Positions 17,074-25,942 are shown, numbered from the stretch's first letter. The stretch is 64,000 nt of DNA from CAYSPT01 sp964432985 (GCA_964432985.1 CAYSPT010000020.1:1-64000); one strand, 5' to 3'. The notes: a model not told the origin generated them from the sequence alone. Numbers and translations are program-made.

Positions 17074-17853
17074 ATGAGAAAAAGAAATGTCATATGCGCC
17101 TTCATGTGTGCAGTGTTAATCGCATCCTGTGTGCTTGTCCCCTGCTCGGCCAGGCCCCCCGAACCGGAACTGACCGTTGATGCCCGCCTGGTGCTTTCAG
17201 CGCTCGTTTCACTTACGGACAGCCATCTGTCACGACTGATCGACATCATGACGGTTATGGCGGAATCCAGCGAGATGAAAAGCGGTGACTGGGAACAGAT
17301 GCGGCCTATGCTCACCACTCTGAAACACGAGCATCTTCCCGGTGTCTACTGCTTCGTGAAGCCTGACGGCAGCTATCACACCGTATCCAGGGGAAAACAG
17401 CTGAAATCCCTGGCCAACAGAGGGTATTTTTCCAAAGTCATGAGCGGGCAGCCGGTTATCGGCGATCTGGTCGTAAGCAAGTCCACGGAGAAGAAAGTTA
17501 CCGTGGCCACTGCTCCGATCAAGAGAGGTGATACCATCGTGGGAGCCCTGATCGTATCGGTTTTTCTCGAAGAGTTCAGCAACTATCTGACCAAAGCCAT
17601 TAAACTTCCTGAAAACGTCTATTTTTTCGCCTTGGACGACGGAGGTCGCATTGCTCTTCACAGCGATGTAACCATGATCCTGAAATCCAGGGAATTTCAC
17701 CAGGTCAGCAACGCTGTCTACCTGGCCATGGAGAAAATGCTCAAGGAGGACGAGGGATCGGTAACCTTCGAGCAGCACGGCATTGCCAGGACTGTTATTT
17801 TTACCACCTCCCCTCTGACAGGATGGCACTTTGCGGTAGGAACAACGAACTGA
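17074..17853 (+). CDS. secreted single Cache-type sensor domain protein
   Basis: A 259-residue exported protein. An N-terminal signal peptide (VICAFMCAVLIASCVLVPCSA) is followed by a helix with LTDSHLSRLIDIMTVMAES and then double-Cache-like features: PGVYCFVKPDGSYHTVS, LANRGYFSKVMSGQPVIGD, VTVATAPIKRGDTIVGALIVSVFLEEF and LTGWHFAVGT at the end. These match dCache_1 ligand-binding domains normally found outside the membrane in chemoreceptors and sensor kinases. Here no membrane anchor or signalling domain is attached. Cysteine residues near the signal peptide end do not form a clear lipobox. It has its own promoter and precedes the cyclase chimera by 85 bases, so it may feed a signal to it, which is inference. 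Confidence 0.75.
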   Translation: MRKRNVICAFMCAVLIASCVLVPCSARPPEPELTVDARLVLSALVSLTDSHLSRLIDIMTVMAESSEMKSGDWEQMRPMLTTLKHEHLPGVYCFVKPDGSYHTVSRGKQLKSLANRGYFSKVMSGQPVIGDLVVSKSTEKKVTVATAPIKRGDTIVGALIVSVFLEEFSNYLTKAIKLPENVYFFALDDGGRIALHSDVTMILKSREFHQVSNAVYLAMEKMLKEDEGSVTFEQHGIARTVIFTTSPLTGWHFAVGTTN

Positions 17854-17938
17854 CGTTTATCATCCGGTACCCCCGTTCGCTATTTAATGGGAAACGGTCT
17901 GCCAGCCGGTGCAATGAGTGAAAAGAGGTCGACACACC

Positions 17939-20122
17939 ATGAGAACGAAAAACCTGACCATCATGTTAACGGACATCAAAGGGTTTACCGACAAAACAGC
18001 CAGCCAATCCCGGACGCAGACCCTGGCCATGCTCAACACCCACAGGGACCTGGTCCTGCCGGTTATCGAAGATTACAACGGCCGGTTGGTCAAGACCATT
18101 GGCGATGCCTTCATGGTCGCATTTGACAGCCCCACAGACGCGGTGCTCTGCGGAGTGGCCGTACAGGACACACTGTTTGAATATAACAACGAGGTGGAAC
18201 AGGGAAAGAGAATTGAAATAAGAATCGCCATCAACTGCGGAGAGGTTACTATTACCGAGGGAGACGTTTACGGAGACCCGGTGAACATCACCGCCCGCCT
18301 GGAGAGCATCGCGGAAGCGGGACAGGTATTCTTCACCGAGAGTGTTTACCTGGCTATGAATAAGAAAGAAGTTCCCTCCAGCGAAGTGGGATACCGGCAG
18401 TTCAAAGGCATCCCGGAGCAGGTAAAGGTGTACAAGGTGCTGAGGGAGACCCCTGTGGGAGGCGAATCCGTTCCCAAGAGGGTATCACCAGAGACATCGT
18501 CGGAAGGCGTGAAAACACCGCCGGAAACACCCGTCAAAGAAAAATCTTCGGCGGGGGGAACCGTTGGGGCTTCAGCGACGACCGCTGGTGCTTCAGCGAC
18601 GACCGCTGGTGCGGCAGTAGCGGCCGCCGGTACGGCAGTTGCCGCTGCCAGTGCCCCAGGACTCCAGGTGGGCAATATTAAGATGGATGAAAAGGGCATC
18701 GATATAGGGGGAAAAATAAAAATGAGCCGCTCCGGCGGGATGACAATCGGTGACTCCGTTCATGTTGCTGCAGATGGATCTGCTGCCGCAGACCAACTAT
18801 GCACGTGCCGGCGAGCGGGATTTTTTGCCCGTTTGGGCGCTTTTTTGATCGATATCATCGTTTGCGGAATAATATCAGGCTTGATGATGAACACCATGTG
18901 CTCCCGGTCAGGGATGAAGTTTTCCGATTCATACCGGATTCACGAAACCAGGCTCGGACTGTGCGATGAAATTACCGTCAGTGGTGGCAGAACCACAGTT
19001 GGCGATTCCGGTGTCACTGTTGGTGATGTCGTCAATGTCGGCAGCGACGGCTCGGTCACTGTTGGTGATGTAGGCGGGGTGGTCAAGGTAGGCGATGACG
19101 GATCCGTCAACGTGGGCGATATCATCAAGGTGGATGACGGATCGGTCAATGTGGGTGACATCATCAAGGTGGACGAGGACAGTGTCAATGTCGGCGACAT
19201 CATCAAGGTTGATGACTCGGGCATCAAGGTGGGGCCAATAACAATAGACGACTCCGGGGTTTCATTCGGTGCATCGTCCGGGCCCGATGATCAGCAGGCT
19301 CCCGGCACATCGGCCATCCCATCTACACCCACTGCCCCAACGCCACCATCAGAACTTTCCTCCGGGCAGTCTTCCTCCAGGGAAAAAGTAGCCGCATCAC
19401 CGATAACTATTGACGTCAATCACGGCGATATCAACATGGTGCTCAGGATGATTGCCAGGAAGGTGGGAGTCAACATCATTATTTCGGATGATGTCAAGGG
19501 ATCGATCACCATGCGGGTCGTGGACCGGCCTTTCCAGGATGTCATGAACACCGTGGTCACCATGCATGGATATGATTACCTGTGGCAGGACGATGAAACC
19601 ATACTGGTTTCAAACCGCGCCGCCATCGGCAGGCTGAAAGATACCCGGGATATGGCCCAGCGGAAAGCTCACAAGCAGGACGTTGCGCAGGATGTCATCG
19701 ACGCCATCGGCCAGGAGAATCCAGGTCAGGGGATTAAGCGAATAGTAAAACATGAAGTCAAAACCATGGTCAAGGGAACTGCCAAACAGGTCAAAGACGG
19801 CTATACGGACCGTCCTTACCGTCGACGGAGCCGTAAAAGAGACGTCTTCCGGATCATCATGTGGGCGCTGTATTGCGGTTTGTTCATCAAGTTCAGAGGA
19901 GCCACTCCCGGCAAGATGATCTTCAAGATGCAAGTGGTGCGCTACCCTGATGGTGCGACGATAGGGTTCTGGCACGCAGCGGCACGCTCCGCGTTGATGT
20001 TCATCTCTCTCTTTGCAGTATGCCTGGGATTTCTCTGGGCCCTGTGGGAGAAGGACCACCGGACATGGCACGACCTGATGGCCGGCACCATGGTGGTGCG
20101 CAAAGAGGGCGGTAACCGCTGA
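17939..20122 (+). CDS. chimeric class III adenylate/guanylate cyclase with split RDD membrane domain and STN domain
   Basis: A 727-residue multidomain protein. Residues 1-165 are a class III cyclase catalytic domain: MLTDIKGFT with the first metal Asp, VKTIGDAFMVAF with the Lys and second metal Asp, and GDPVNITARL with the Asn and Arg of the transition state, so it should be active. After an Ala/Thr-rich linker, residues about 293-315 (FFARLGAFLIDIIVCGIISG) look like the first half of an RDD domain. Then come 13-residue repeats of the type VNVGDIIKVDDGS at about 354-430, a Pro/Ser linker, an STN/secretin N-like domain at about 487-560 (INMVLRMIARKVGVNIIISD), and the rest of the RDD domain from about 631 (GATPGKMIFKMQVV to WHDLMAGTMVV). 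Start chosen at the ATG 10 bases after GAGG. Topology of the inserted part is unclear. Confidence 0.8.
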   Translation: MRTKNLTIMLTDIKGFTDKTASQSRTQTLAMLNTHRDLVLPVIEDYNGRLVKTIGDAFMVAFDSPTDAVLCGVAVQDTLFEYNNEVEQGKRIEIRIAINCGEVTITEGDVYGDPVNITARLESIAEAGQVFFTESVYLAMNKKEVPSSEVGYRQFKGIPEQVKVYKVLRETPVGGESVPKRVSPETSSEGVKTPPETPVKEKSSAGGTVGASATTAGASATTAGAAVAAAGTAVAAASAPGLQVGNIKMDEKGIDIGGKIKMSRSGGMTIGDSVHVAADGSAAADQLCTCRRAGFFARLGAFLIDIIVCGIISGLMMNTMCSRSGMKFSDSYRIHETRLGLCDEITVSGGRTTVGDSGVTVGDVVNVGSDGSVTVGDVGGVVKVGDDGSVNVGDIIKVDDGSVNVGDIIKVDEDSVNVGDIIKVDDSGIKVGPITIDDSGVSFGASSGPDDQQAPGTSAIPSTPTAPTPPSELSSGQSSSREKVAASPITIDVNHGDINMVLRMIARKVGVNIIISDDVKGSITMRVVDRPFQDVMNTVVTMHGYDYLWQDDETILVSNRAAIGRLKDTRDMAQRKAHKQDVAQDVIDAIGQENPGQGIKRIVKHEVKTMVKGTAKQVKDGYTDRPYRRRSRKRDVFRIIMWALYCGLFIKFRGATPGKMIFKMQVVRYPDGATIGFWHAAARSALMFISLFAVCLGFLWALWEKDHRTWHDLMAGTMVVRKEGGNR
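19103..19220 (+). repeat. 39 bp in-frame tandem repeats in the cyclase gene
   Basis: Three copies of a 39 bp unit encode VNVGDIIKVDDGS-type 13-residue repeats, with more divergent copies on both sides. The high DNA identity of the central copies points to recent expansion. Confidence 0.8.
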
Positions 20123-20124
20123 GA

Positions 20125-21291
20125 ATGAGCAATCCCGCCGAATCAAAAGAGAAGAAAAAAGGACTGCCCGGATGGGTGTATCTCTCCCTGGCGGGGTTGG
20201 GCATCTACACTTTGCTGTCTTTCAAGTGCTTTTCTTTCAACTTTTACGCCGAAGCGGCAGCAGCCCTGCTGGCGGGAGTATTCATTCTGCCCGGGGCTTG
20301 CGAGTCACTGGTGGTGGCCTCGGAAAAAATGGGCAAGAGATATTGCTGGAACGGGTTCCTGGCGGGGACCATCGGTGAAATTCTCTCCACGCTGCCTGAG
20401 TTCGTGGTTATCGGTTTCGTCGTATTTGTCAGCCCCCTGACAGCCTTTACCATCGCCCTGGTGACCATTTACAACAACGCCTTCGTGCTGGCTATCTACG
20501 CCTATTTTCTCCCCAAAAACAAGTTCGGGACATTCAAACTGCCGCCGGCCATTACCTATGCCGGGGTTGAACTGCTGGCCTGCGGGGGCGGCTTCGCGCT
20601 CACGCTTGGAATAACCATGCTTATCTTCAGGACGGTCAAGGTGCCGCCAATCACCCACTTCTCTCCGAATGACCTGGTACTTATCGCTTTGCTGATGTTC
20701 TCGGTGATGTTCTGGTACCTCAGGACACTGCTCAAATATTATGCAGGCTCGGAGGTGCACGAAGACATATACGAGATCATTGCGGGAAAGTGTGGAACCT
20801 CAGCACCTTTTTACCCGATTCTCCTCTACCTGCTGGCAGGTGTTTTCGGCGCCGTTGTGGGTGGCGAGAGCATCTCGCACTTCGCCCACATCGCACTGGA
20901 AAAAATGCATCTTTCCAATATCGTCACTTCTATCATACTAGCCGCCTTTGCCGGGATGTCTGAGTACGTGATTGTGGTCAAGGCTCACCGGCGGGGAGAA
21001 CTGGGAATCGCCCTATCCAACGTTTTCGGTGGAATTACCCAGGTCATGTTCCTGGTGTTTCCGTTCACGCTCCTGTGTATCGGGCTGGTAGGTAAAGCAG
21101 GTATGCTGCCGGCGGGATGTCTGGGAATTCCCATCAACTTCACCACCATTATCCTGGTGGTGCTCCTGTTCCCGGTATTTTACATCCTGATGGAATCCGT
21201 TCTCTACGACCGTCGATTTTCCAACTATGACGCCACCGTTTTGACTTCCATCTATGTACTGGTGCTTTACCTGTTGATCAGTTACGGCTAG
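20125..21291 (+). CDS. CaCA-superfamily cation/proton or cation/sodium exchanger
   Basis: A 388-residue membrane protein with about eleven hydrophobic segments. Two alpha-repeat signatures of Ca2+/cation antiporters are visible: GTIGEILSTLPEFVVIGFVV near residue 82 and AGMSEYVIVVKAHRRGELG near 275, followed by NVFGGITQVMFLVFP. The Glu in each repeat would bind the cation. The ATG lies 2 bases after the cyclase stop, with the ribosome binding site inside the cyclase gene, so the two are probably co-transcribed. The gene ends tail to tail with the next one, sharing CTAG. Ion specificity cannot be read. Confidence 0.8.
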   Translation: MSNPAESKEKKKGLPGWVYLSLAGLGIYTLLSFKCFSFNFYAEAAAALLAGVFILPGACESLVVASEKMGKRYCWNGFLAGTIGEILSTLPEFVVIGFVVFVSPLTAFTIALVTIYNNAFVLAIYAYFLPKNKFGTFKLPPAITYAGVELLACGGGFALTLGITMLIFRTVKVPPITHFSPNDLVLIALLMFSVMFWYLRTLLKYYAGSEVHEDIYEIIAGKCGTSAPFYPILLYLLAGVFGAVVGGESISHFAHIALEKMHLSNIVTSIILAAFAGMSEYVIVVKAHRRGELGIALSNVFGGITQVMFLVFPFTLLCIGLVGKAGMLPAGCLGIPINFTTIILVVLLFPVFYILMESVLYDRRFSNYDATVLTSIYVLVLYLLISYG

Positions 21292-21929
21292 GTGGATCTT
21301 TGGTCCGTAGGGGGACAGTTCCTGTCAATAGGCGGTAAACTCTTTACAGTGGCCAGTTCTTTTCCGAAAATGGCGGATTTTTCTTTTAGTGCAATGTTGG
21401 CAGCGATGTCTTCAGGGATTTGGGGCGCCAGGGGAATCAAGAAACTCCTGAACGGCATGCCCAGGAAACCGGCGATGATCCGCATATTGTCCTCAAGAAG
21501 CTTTATTCCGCTTTTTTCATCTCCCCCTGCCACGGCAATCAGGGCTAACCCGGTGTCATGAAACGAGTGGTTGAAACATTGCTTCTCCGAATCGAATTTA
21601 ACCAGTGAGTACATCCGGTCCATCAGGAGTTTCAACTGGGCGGAGAAGCCCATGAAATAGGTTGGAGATGCAAAAACAACCACATCCTGCCCTGGCATCC
21701 GCGCCAGCACTGAGGCGGCTTCGTCATCGATGATACACTTGTATTCATCCGACTGCTGGCACCCCATGCAGGCGGTACACCCATTGACGCTGTAGTTCAA
21801 CCGTGCGGCATCAACCAGTTCGACCTTCGCACCGGCACTCCGGGCACCTTCCGCTACCCAACCGGCTACGGTTACGGTATTTCCGTTTTTCCGCGGGCTG
21901 CCCGTAATTATCATGATCTTCTTCGCCAT
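21288..21929 (-). CDS. flavodoxin-like NADPH-dependent FMN reductase / iron-sulfur flavoprotein
   Basis: A 213-residue flavoprotein. IMIITGSPRKNGNTVTVAGW is the FMN phosphate loop, CTACMGCQQSDEYKCIIDD is the cysteine-rich segment of iron-sulfur flavoprotein relatives, and VVVFASPTYFMGFSAQLKLL is the second flavin-binding segment. It likely reduces quinones, metals or other acceptors. The chosen ATG follows GGAGGG; the longer frame adds a hydrophobic stretch that is not part of the family. Confidence 0.85.
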   Translation of the reverse strand: MAKKIMIITGSPRKNGNTVTVAGWVAEGARSAGAKVELVDAARLNYSVNGCTACMGCQQSDEYKCIIDDEAASVLARMPGQDVVVFASPTYFMGFSAQLKLLMDRMYSLVKFDSEKQCFNHSFHDTGLALIAVAGGDEKSGIKLLEDNMRIIAGFLGMPFRSFLIPLAPQIPEDIAANIALKEKSAIFGKELATVKSLPPIDRNCPPTDQRST

Positions 21930-22037
21930 AATTGATCCCTCCTCGTGCAGAATTTGCAGCAAAAAAAATAATATCACCAACATCCGTTGGGATTCAAGTC
22001 AGCAAGGGTTGTTGCCGCTCTCTAGCGAATATGTGTA

Positions 22038-22069
22038 GTCCATGGACAGTCCATGGACAGTCCACGAAC
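22038..22069. promoter_or_regulatory. three 11 bp iterons with palindromic core, likely operator
   Basis: GTCCATGGAC, a perfect 10 bp palindrome, occurs twice, followed by a third degenerate copy GTCCACGAAC, each separated by a single A, so the period is 11 bp (about one helical turn). They lie 34 bases upstream of the -35 box of the next promoter and about 110 bases from the divergent flavoprotein start. Confidence 0.6.
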
Positions 22070-22102
22070 AATCCGCGCACGCTTGGTCAGTTGAATCAAG
22101 AT

Positions 22103-22131
22103 TTGACTGTTTCCGGCAGGTCTGGTATTGT
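22103..22131 (+). promoter_or_regulatory. sigma70-type promoter for the secreted propeller-like protein
   Basis: TTGACT and TATTGT are separated by 17 bases, 38 bases upstream of the ATG at 22170. Confidence 0.6.
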
Positions 22132-22169
22132 AATTCAAAACTCCCATGTACACTGTAAGGAGCGACGGA

Positions 22170-23156
22170 ATGAAGATAAAATTACTGCTGTTTTTTTTGC
22201 TGGTTGCCCTCGTTTCAGTAAGTCCATCCGCTTTTTCCCGCCCTCTGTACTTTCCTCTTGAACTGGTCAAAGCGCTGCCGATTGAAGGACCCGAGAACAT
22301 GCAGCCTTCCGAACTCGTGCTGTTTAACGGGACCATATTCACTGTCTCCGATAAACACGATAACATTATTTTTCAGCTTGATCTGGAAGAAGACCAAGCC
22401 GTTGCTAAAGAACACCTTAAATTCGAAATTCCATCGGAAGGAATCAGAGATATCAGGGCCGAGCTCAAGGCTTTCTCCCAAGGAAAACCGGAAGCCGAGG
22501 GACCGATGACTCTCGACCTGGAAGGTATGGACATCGATGAAAACGGCAATTTTTATCTCCTGTGTGAGCGATGTTTTGCGGTAATCAGGGTGACACCGGA
22601 GGGGAAAACCGATTGGGTGAGTCCCGCCTTTTACGAGACAGGCCTGAAAAAAGGTCTTTTCGTCACCGACGGAGCCGGCGGTGAAGCACTTGCATTTATC
22701 GGGAAGAACAAGCTGTTGATTTCAGCCGAGCGGCAACCGCGGGGGCTCTTGATAATGGATATCAGCAACAGGAGAAAACCGGCTGTTTCCGCTTATTCCA
22801 TGAACGAAACCAGCATCTACCATCCCGAACAGCGCAATACGGACATTACAGGTTTCTACTTCGATCACGGTGACCTCTGGTGCCTGAGCCGCAACTCGGA
22901 GACCATCTTCAGACTAGTTTACACAGAGGAAGAGTACTGGGAAAAGGATGTATATTCGTTCGGACATGTGACCAACAGTGAAGATTTTGCCTACCAGGAC
23001 ATGACTTTCGGTATGGCCGAAGGTTTCACCATGGACGGTCAGTACATCTATATTGTCCTGGACAACAATGCGATTGCCAGGGCGCAGGATCCCGAGGACA
23101 AACGCCCAATGCTGCTTATTTTCCAGAAACCCGATATGCCTGGACGGCGTCCATGA
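22170..23156 (+). CDS. secreted beta-propeller-like protein (phytase-esterase-like / SdiA-regulated type)
   Basis: A 328-residue exported protein with signal peptide MKIKLLLFFLLVALVSVSPS ending near AFS. The mature part has repeated strands typical of a propeller: PSELVLFNGTIFTVSDKHD, DLEGMDIDENGNFYLLCER, GGEALAFIGKNKLLISAER, and MAEGFTMDGQYIYIVLDN. The pattern DLEGMDI plus AEGFTMDG recalls esterase-like phytase and SdiA-regulated families. ATG chosen because AAGGAG precedes it by 7 bases. It may act with the following phosphoesterase-type gene, 25 bases downstream, on phosphorylated compounds; that is inference. Confidence 0.6.
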   Translation: MKIKLLLFFLLVALVSVSPSAFSRPLYFPLELVKALPIEGPENMQPSELVLFNGTIFTVSDKHDNIIFQLDLEEDQAVAKEHLKFEIPSEGIRDIRAELKAFSQGKPEAEGPMTLDLEGMDIDENGNFYLLCERCFAVIRVTPEGKTDWVSPAFYETGLKKGLFVTDGAGGEALAFIGKNKLLISAERQPRGLLIMDISNRRKPAVSAYSMNETSIYHPEQRNTDITGFYFDHGDLWCLSRNSETIFRLVYTEEEYWEKDVYSFGHVTNSEDFAYQDMTFGMAEGFTMDGQYIYIVLDNNAIARAQDPEDKRPMLLIFQKPDMPGRRP

Positions 23157-23181
23157 ACTGCTGGAAGATGAAACATGCATC

Positions 23182-24177
23182 ATGAACCGGGACTATTTTA
23201 AAATTGGCAGCTTCAACCTGTTCAACCTGGTTCTCCCGAACTTTCCCTACCACCACAGCCCCGGATTCTCTCCGGACGAGTATCAGCGGAAACTCTCATG
23301 GACAGGTTCCCAGCTCGATATCATGGGTGCCGATATCGTGGGATTCCAGGAAATATTCCACCGTAAAGCTTTCCAGGACGCCCTGTCGCACAGCACACTG
23401 TTCAACCAGGCCGGCTGGGTAGCCGCCCCGCCGGAAAGCGGTGAAGGCCCGTTCGTCGGCCTGGCTTCGCGATTTAAAGTGGCTGAGTTTACGGTGATAG
23501 AGAATTTCCCCTGCCCCGCCCAGGTCGACATAGAAGGGGTACAGCTGCCGTTGAACCGTTTCTCCCGGCCCGTTCTCAAGGCCAGGATACACATTCGCGA
23601 CGATTTAAGTGTCACCATATTCTGTGTTCATCTCAAATCTAAACGACCGCTGATTCCGACAGGGGCCGATCCGGAAGATCCGGTGGAACAGGCCAAAGGC
23701 CAGGTTCGCTCATTGATCACGCGTGGACTGGAGGCGACCGCCCTGCGGGCCCTGCTGGTGGAAGCGCTGCAGGACACGGACCATCCCGTAATCGTTATCG
23801 GTGATTGCAACGATTCGGATTTCTCCGTATCGTCGAGAATTATCGCTGGTGACCCTCCCTGGCGCAAACTTCAGCAAGAGTGCAAGCGGGGAATCTGGGA
23901 CCAGGTTCTCTACCACGTGAAAAATATCCAGGCCCGGCAGTGCTACAGCAATGTCTACTATACCTATATCTTCAACGGGCAGTACGAAAGCCTGGACCAC
24001 ATCCTGGTCAGCCAGCACTTCGTGGAGATGAATCCCGGCAACATCGGCCGGGTAGTCTACACATCGGTCTTCAATGACCACCTGATAGATGAAACCCTGG
24101 GGCACGAGATCACCCCCCGCTGGCAGTCGGACCACGGCCAGGTGGTGGCTTCTTTCGAAGTGGTGGAGCGAACGTAG
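23182..24177 (+). CDS. endonuclease/exonuclease/phosphatase (EEP) family hydrolase
   Basis: A 331-residue metal-dependent hydrolase of the EEP (DNase I/AP endonuclease/sphingomyelinase) fold. Order of catalytic elements: IGSFNLFNL, DIVGFQEIF with the metal-binding Glu, IFCVHLKSKRP, VIGDCNDSD (Asp-Asn pair), SLDHILVSQH and the final WQSDHGQVV with the catalytic Asp-His. No signal peptide is seen. The frame is open further upstream into the previous gene, but the ATG given keeps the family N-terminus. The ribosome binding site is weak. Substrate could be nucleic acid or a phosphodiester metabolite. Confidence 0.85.
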   Translation: MNRDYFKIGSFNLFNLVLPNFPYHHSPGFSPDEYQRKLSWTGSQLDIMGADIVGFQEIFHRKAFQDALSHSTLFNQAGWVAAPPESGEGPFVGLASRFKVAEFTVIENFPCPAQVDIEGVQLPLNRFSRPVLKARIHIRDDLSVTIFCVHLKSKRPLIPTGADPEDPVEQAKGQVRSLITRGLEATALRALLVEALQDTDHPVIVIGDCNDSDFSVSSRIIAGDPPWRKLQQECKRGIWDQVLYHVKNIQARQCYSNVYYTYIFNGQYESLDHILVSQHFVEMNPGNIGRVVYTSVFNDHLIDETLGHEITPRWQSDHGQVVASFEVVERT

Positions 24178-24195
24178 CAGAAGGCTGTTATCTTC

Positions 24196-25614
24196 CTATA
24201 AGTCTCCAGGACATGATTCAGTATCACTGCCTGTCATTCCCTCTCCGGAGGGTTCATAGGGTTTGCCGGCCAAGAAACCTTTAGCCAGCTTCACCACCAC
24301 CCCGCCCAGAGCGATAATGGCTATTAAATTAGGTATGGCCATCAGACCGTTGAGCGTATCGGAAATACTCCAGATGGCCTCCAACTGACCAAGGGCGCCC
24401 AGCATGGTAAAGGGCAGCCAGATTACACGGTAGGTCATGCGAGTTGCTTTCCCGTGTCCAAACAGGAACGAGGTGCAGGTCTCCCCGTAAAAGCACCAGG
24501 CGATAATCGTGTCATAGGCTGTCAGGATCATGCTCAGTGCGACGAGTGAAAAACCTATCTTGGCGCCATAGGTGAGCTCGAATGCATGCATGGTTAGTGA
24601 AGCACCGGTCTTGCCACTGGTCCAGGCACCGGTCAACAGGATAGCCATAGCTGTTGCCAGGCACATTACTATGGTGTCGAAAAAGACCTCGAAAATCCCC
24701 CACAGTCCCTGGCGCGCCGGGTGGTCCGTCATGGCTGTAGCGTGAGCTATCGGTGCACTGCCCAGACCGGCTTCATTGCTGAAAACCCCCCGGGCTATTC
24801 CGTAGCGTACGGCCATCATCACCCCCACCCCGGCAAAGCCGCCGGCAGCTGATGTGGCCGTAAAGGCACTCTTGATGATAAGGGCCAATACAGCCGGAAT
24901 CTTCACGATGTTCAGGCAGATAATGATGAGCGTTCCCGCCATATATATTATTGTCATGAACGGAACGAAGATCATAGCCACGTTGGCGATGCGCTTGATG
25001 CCACCGACGGTCACCAGACCGACGAACACCACCAGAAGCAGTCCGGACAACCAGCGGGGGACACCGAAGTGGTTCAATCCCTCCGCCACGGCGTTGGACT
25101 GCACCATATTGCCGATTCCAAAGGCCGCCAGTGCACCGAAAACACAGAAAAGCATCGCCAGCCATTTCCACCGGGTGCCCATTCCGCGGGCAATATAGGT
25201 CATGGGGCCGCCGATCATAGGCTCACCGGGCCGGCGCTGCCGGTAGTGGATACCCAGGACCACCTCGGCAAACTTGGTAGCCATACCAACAATACCGGAC
25301 ACCAGCATCCAGAAAATCGCACCCGGTCCTCCCAGGGCGATAGCGGTAGCTACACCGGCGATGTTCCCCACACCGACGGTACCTCCCATTGCCACGGCCA
25401 TGGCCTGAAACGGCGTTACATCCCCTTCTCCTTTGGGAGTACTATCGAAAAATTTACCCATGGTTTCACGGCACATCAACCCGAAACGGGAGAATTGGAT
25501 GAACCTTGTTCTGATGGTCACGTACACACCAACACCGATAAGGATTATCAGCATGGGCGGTCCCCACACCAGGTTGTTCACCGCCTTATTAAGATTCAGC
25601 AACGATTCAGTCAT
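24196..25614 (-). CDS. alanine/glycine:cation symporter (AGCS family)
   Basis: A 472-residue transporter with about eleven membrane segments. AGCS signatures include FQAMAVAMGGTVGVGNIAGVA (first conserved helix), GPGAIFWMLVSGIVGMATKFAEVVLG, GGPMTYIARGMG and RGVFSNEAGLGSAPIAHA. It should import alanine or glycine with sodium. Start chosen at the second of two adjacent ATGs because the first codons of the longer frame are themselves the GGAGGA ribosome binding site. Single-gene unit ending 18 bases from the convergent EEP gene. Confidence 0.9.
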   Translation of the reverse strand: MTESLLNLNKAVNNLVWGPPMLIILIGVGVYVTIRTRFIQFSRFGLMCRETMGKFFDSTPKGEGDVTPFQAMAVAMGGTVGVGNIAGVATAIALGGPGAIFWMLVSGIVGMATKFAEVVLGIHYRQRRPGEPMIGGPMTYIARGMGTRWKWLAMLFCVFGALAAFGIGNMVQSNAVAEGLNHFGVPRWLSGLLLVVFVGLVTVGGIKRIANVAMIFVPFMTIIYMAGTLIIICLNIVKIPAVLALIIKSAFTATSAAGGFAGVGVMMAVRYGIARGVFSNEAGLGSAPIAHATAMTDHPARQGLWGIFEVFFDTIVMCLATAMAILLTGAWTSGKTGASLTMHAFELTYGAKIGFSLVALSMILTAYDTIIAWCFYGETCTSFLFGHGKATRMTYRVIWLPFTMLGALGQLEAIWSISDTLNGLMAIPNLIAIIALGGVVVKLAKGFLAGKPYEPSGEGMTGSDTESCPGDL

Positions 25615-25643
25615 CATTTCCTCCATTCACCACACCGGGAATA

Positions 25644-25672
25644 ATTATAGTACAGGTAACCAGTTATAAGAA
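25644..25672 (-). promoter_or_regulatory. possible promoter of the AGCS transporter gene
   Basis: A perfect TATAAT on the minus strand (25649-25644) lies about 30 bases before the start. The -35 region 17 bases upstream (TTCTTA) is a poor match. Confidence 0.35.
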
Positions 25673-25716
25673 CAGGTTGTAACGGCTCTTTCCGGAGGTG
25701 TAGGTCTTCTATATTG

Positions 25717-25856
25717 TGGCAGGTAGTATATCTCATCGGAGACGTAGGTTTTCGAGACAGCAAGGATGCTGTCGAGAAAAGCAGGACCCTTAGCGGAGCC
25801 ACCTCCAGGATGGATAGGCGGCGTGAGCGGTTCCTAGAGAGATATACTACCTGCCA
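25717..25856. mobile_element. MITE-like 140 bp element with 18 bp terminal inverted repeats
   Basis: TGGCAGGTAGTATATCTC at 25717-25734 is repeated exactly in inverse orientation at 25839-25856. The interior has a GACAGC-AAGGAT-GCTGTC hairpin and a GC-rich segment, with no coding capacity. Flanking direct repeats are not obvious. It fills most of the 314-base gap between the AGCS gene and era. It could be a non-autonomous mobile element or a structured intergenic RNA. Confidence 0.55.
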
Positions 25857-25914
25857 AGTGCAGGTGTCGTGAGCGCGCCGGAGGAAGGAGCTGATGCAGC
25901 CTGTATATTAATCG

Positions 25915-25942
25915 GTTAATTGAATTATTCAGCGGTAACCGA
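25915..25942. repeat. palindrome over the era stop codon (GAATAATTC core)
   Basis: CGGTTA and TAACCG arms flank TGAATTATTCA, and the era stop codon is part of the palindrome. The same GAATAATTC core lies in palindromes at 31697-31719 and 39286-39304. Confidence 0.5.
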
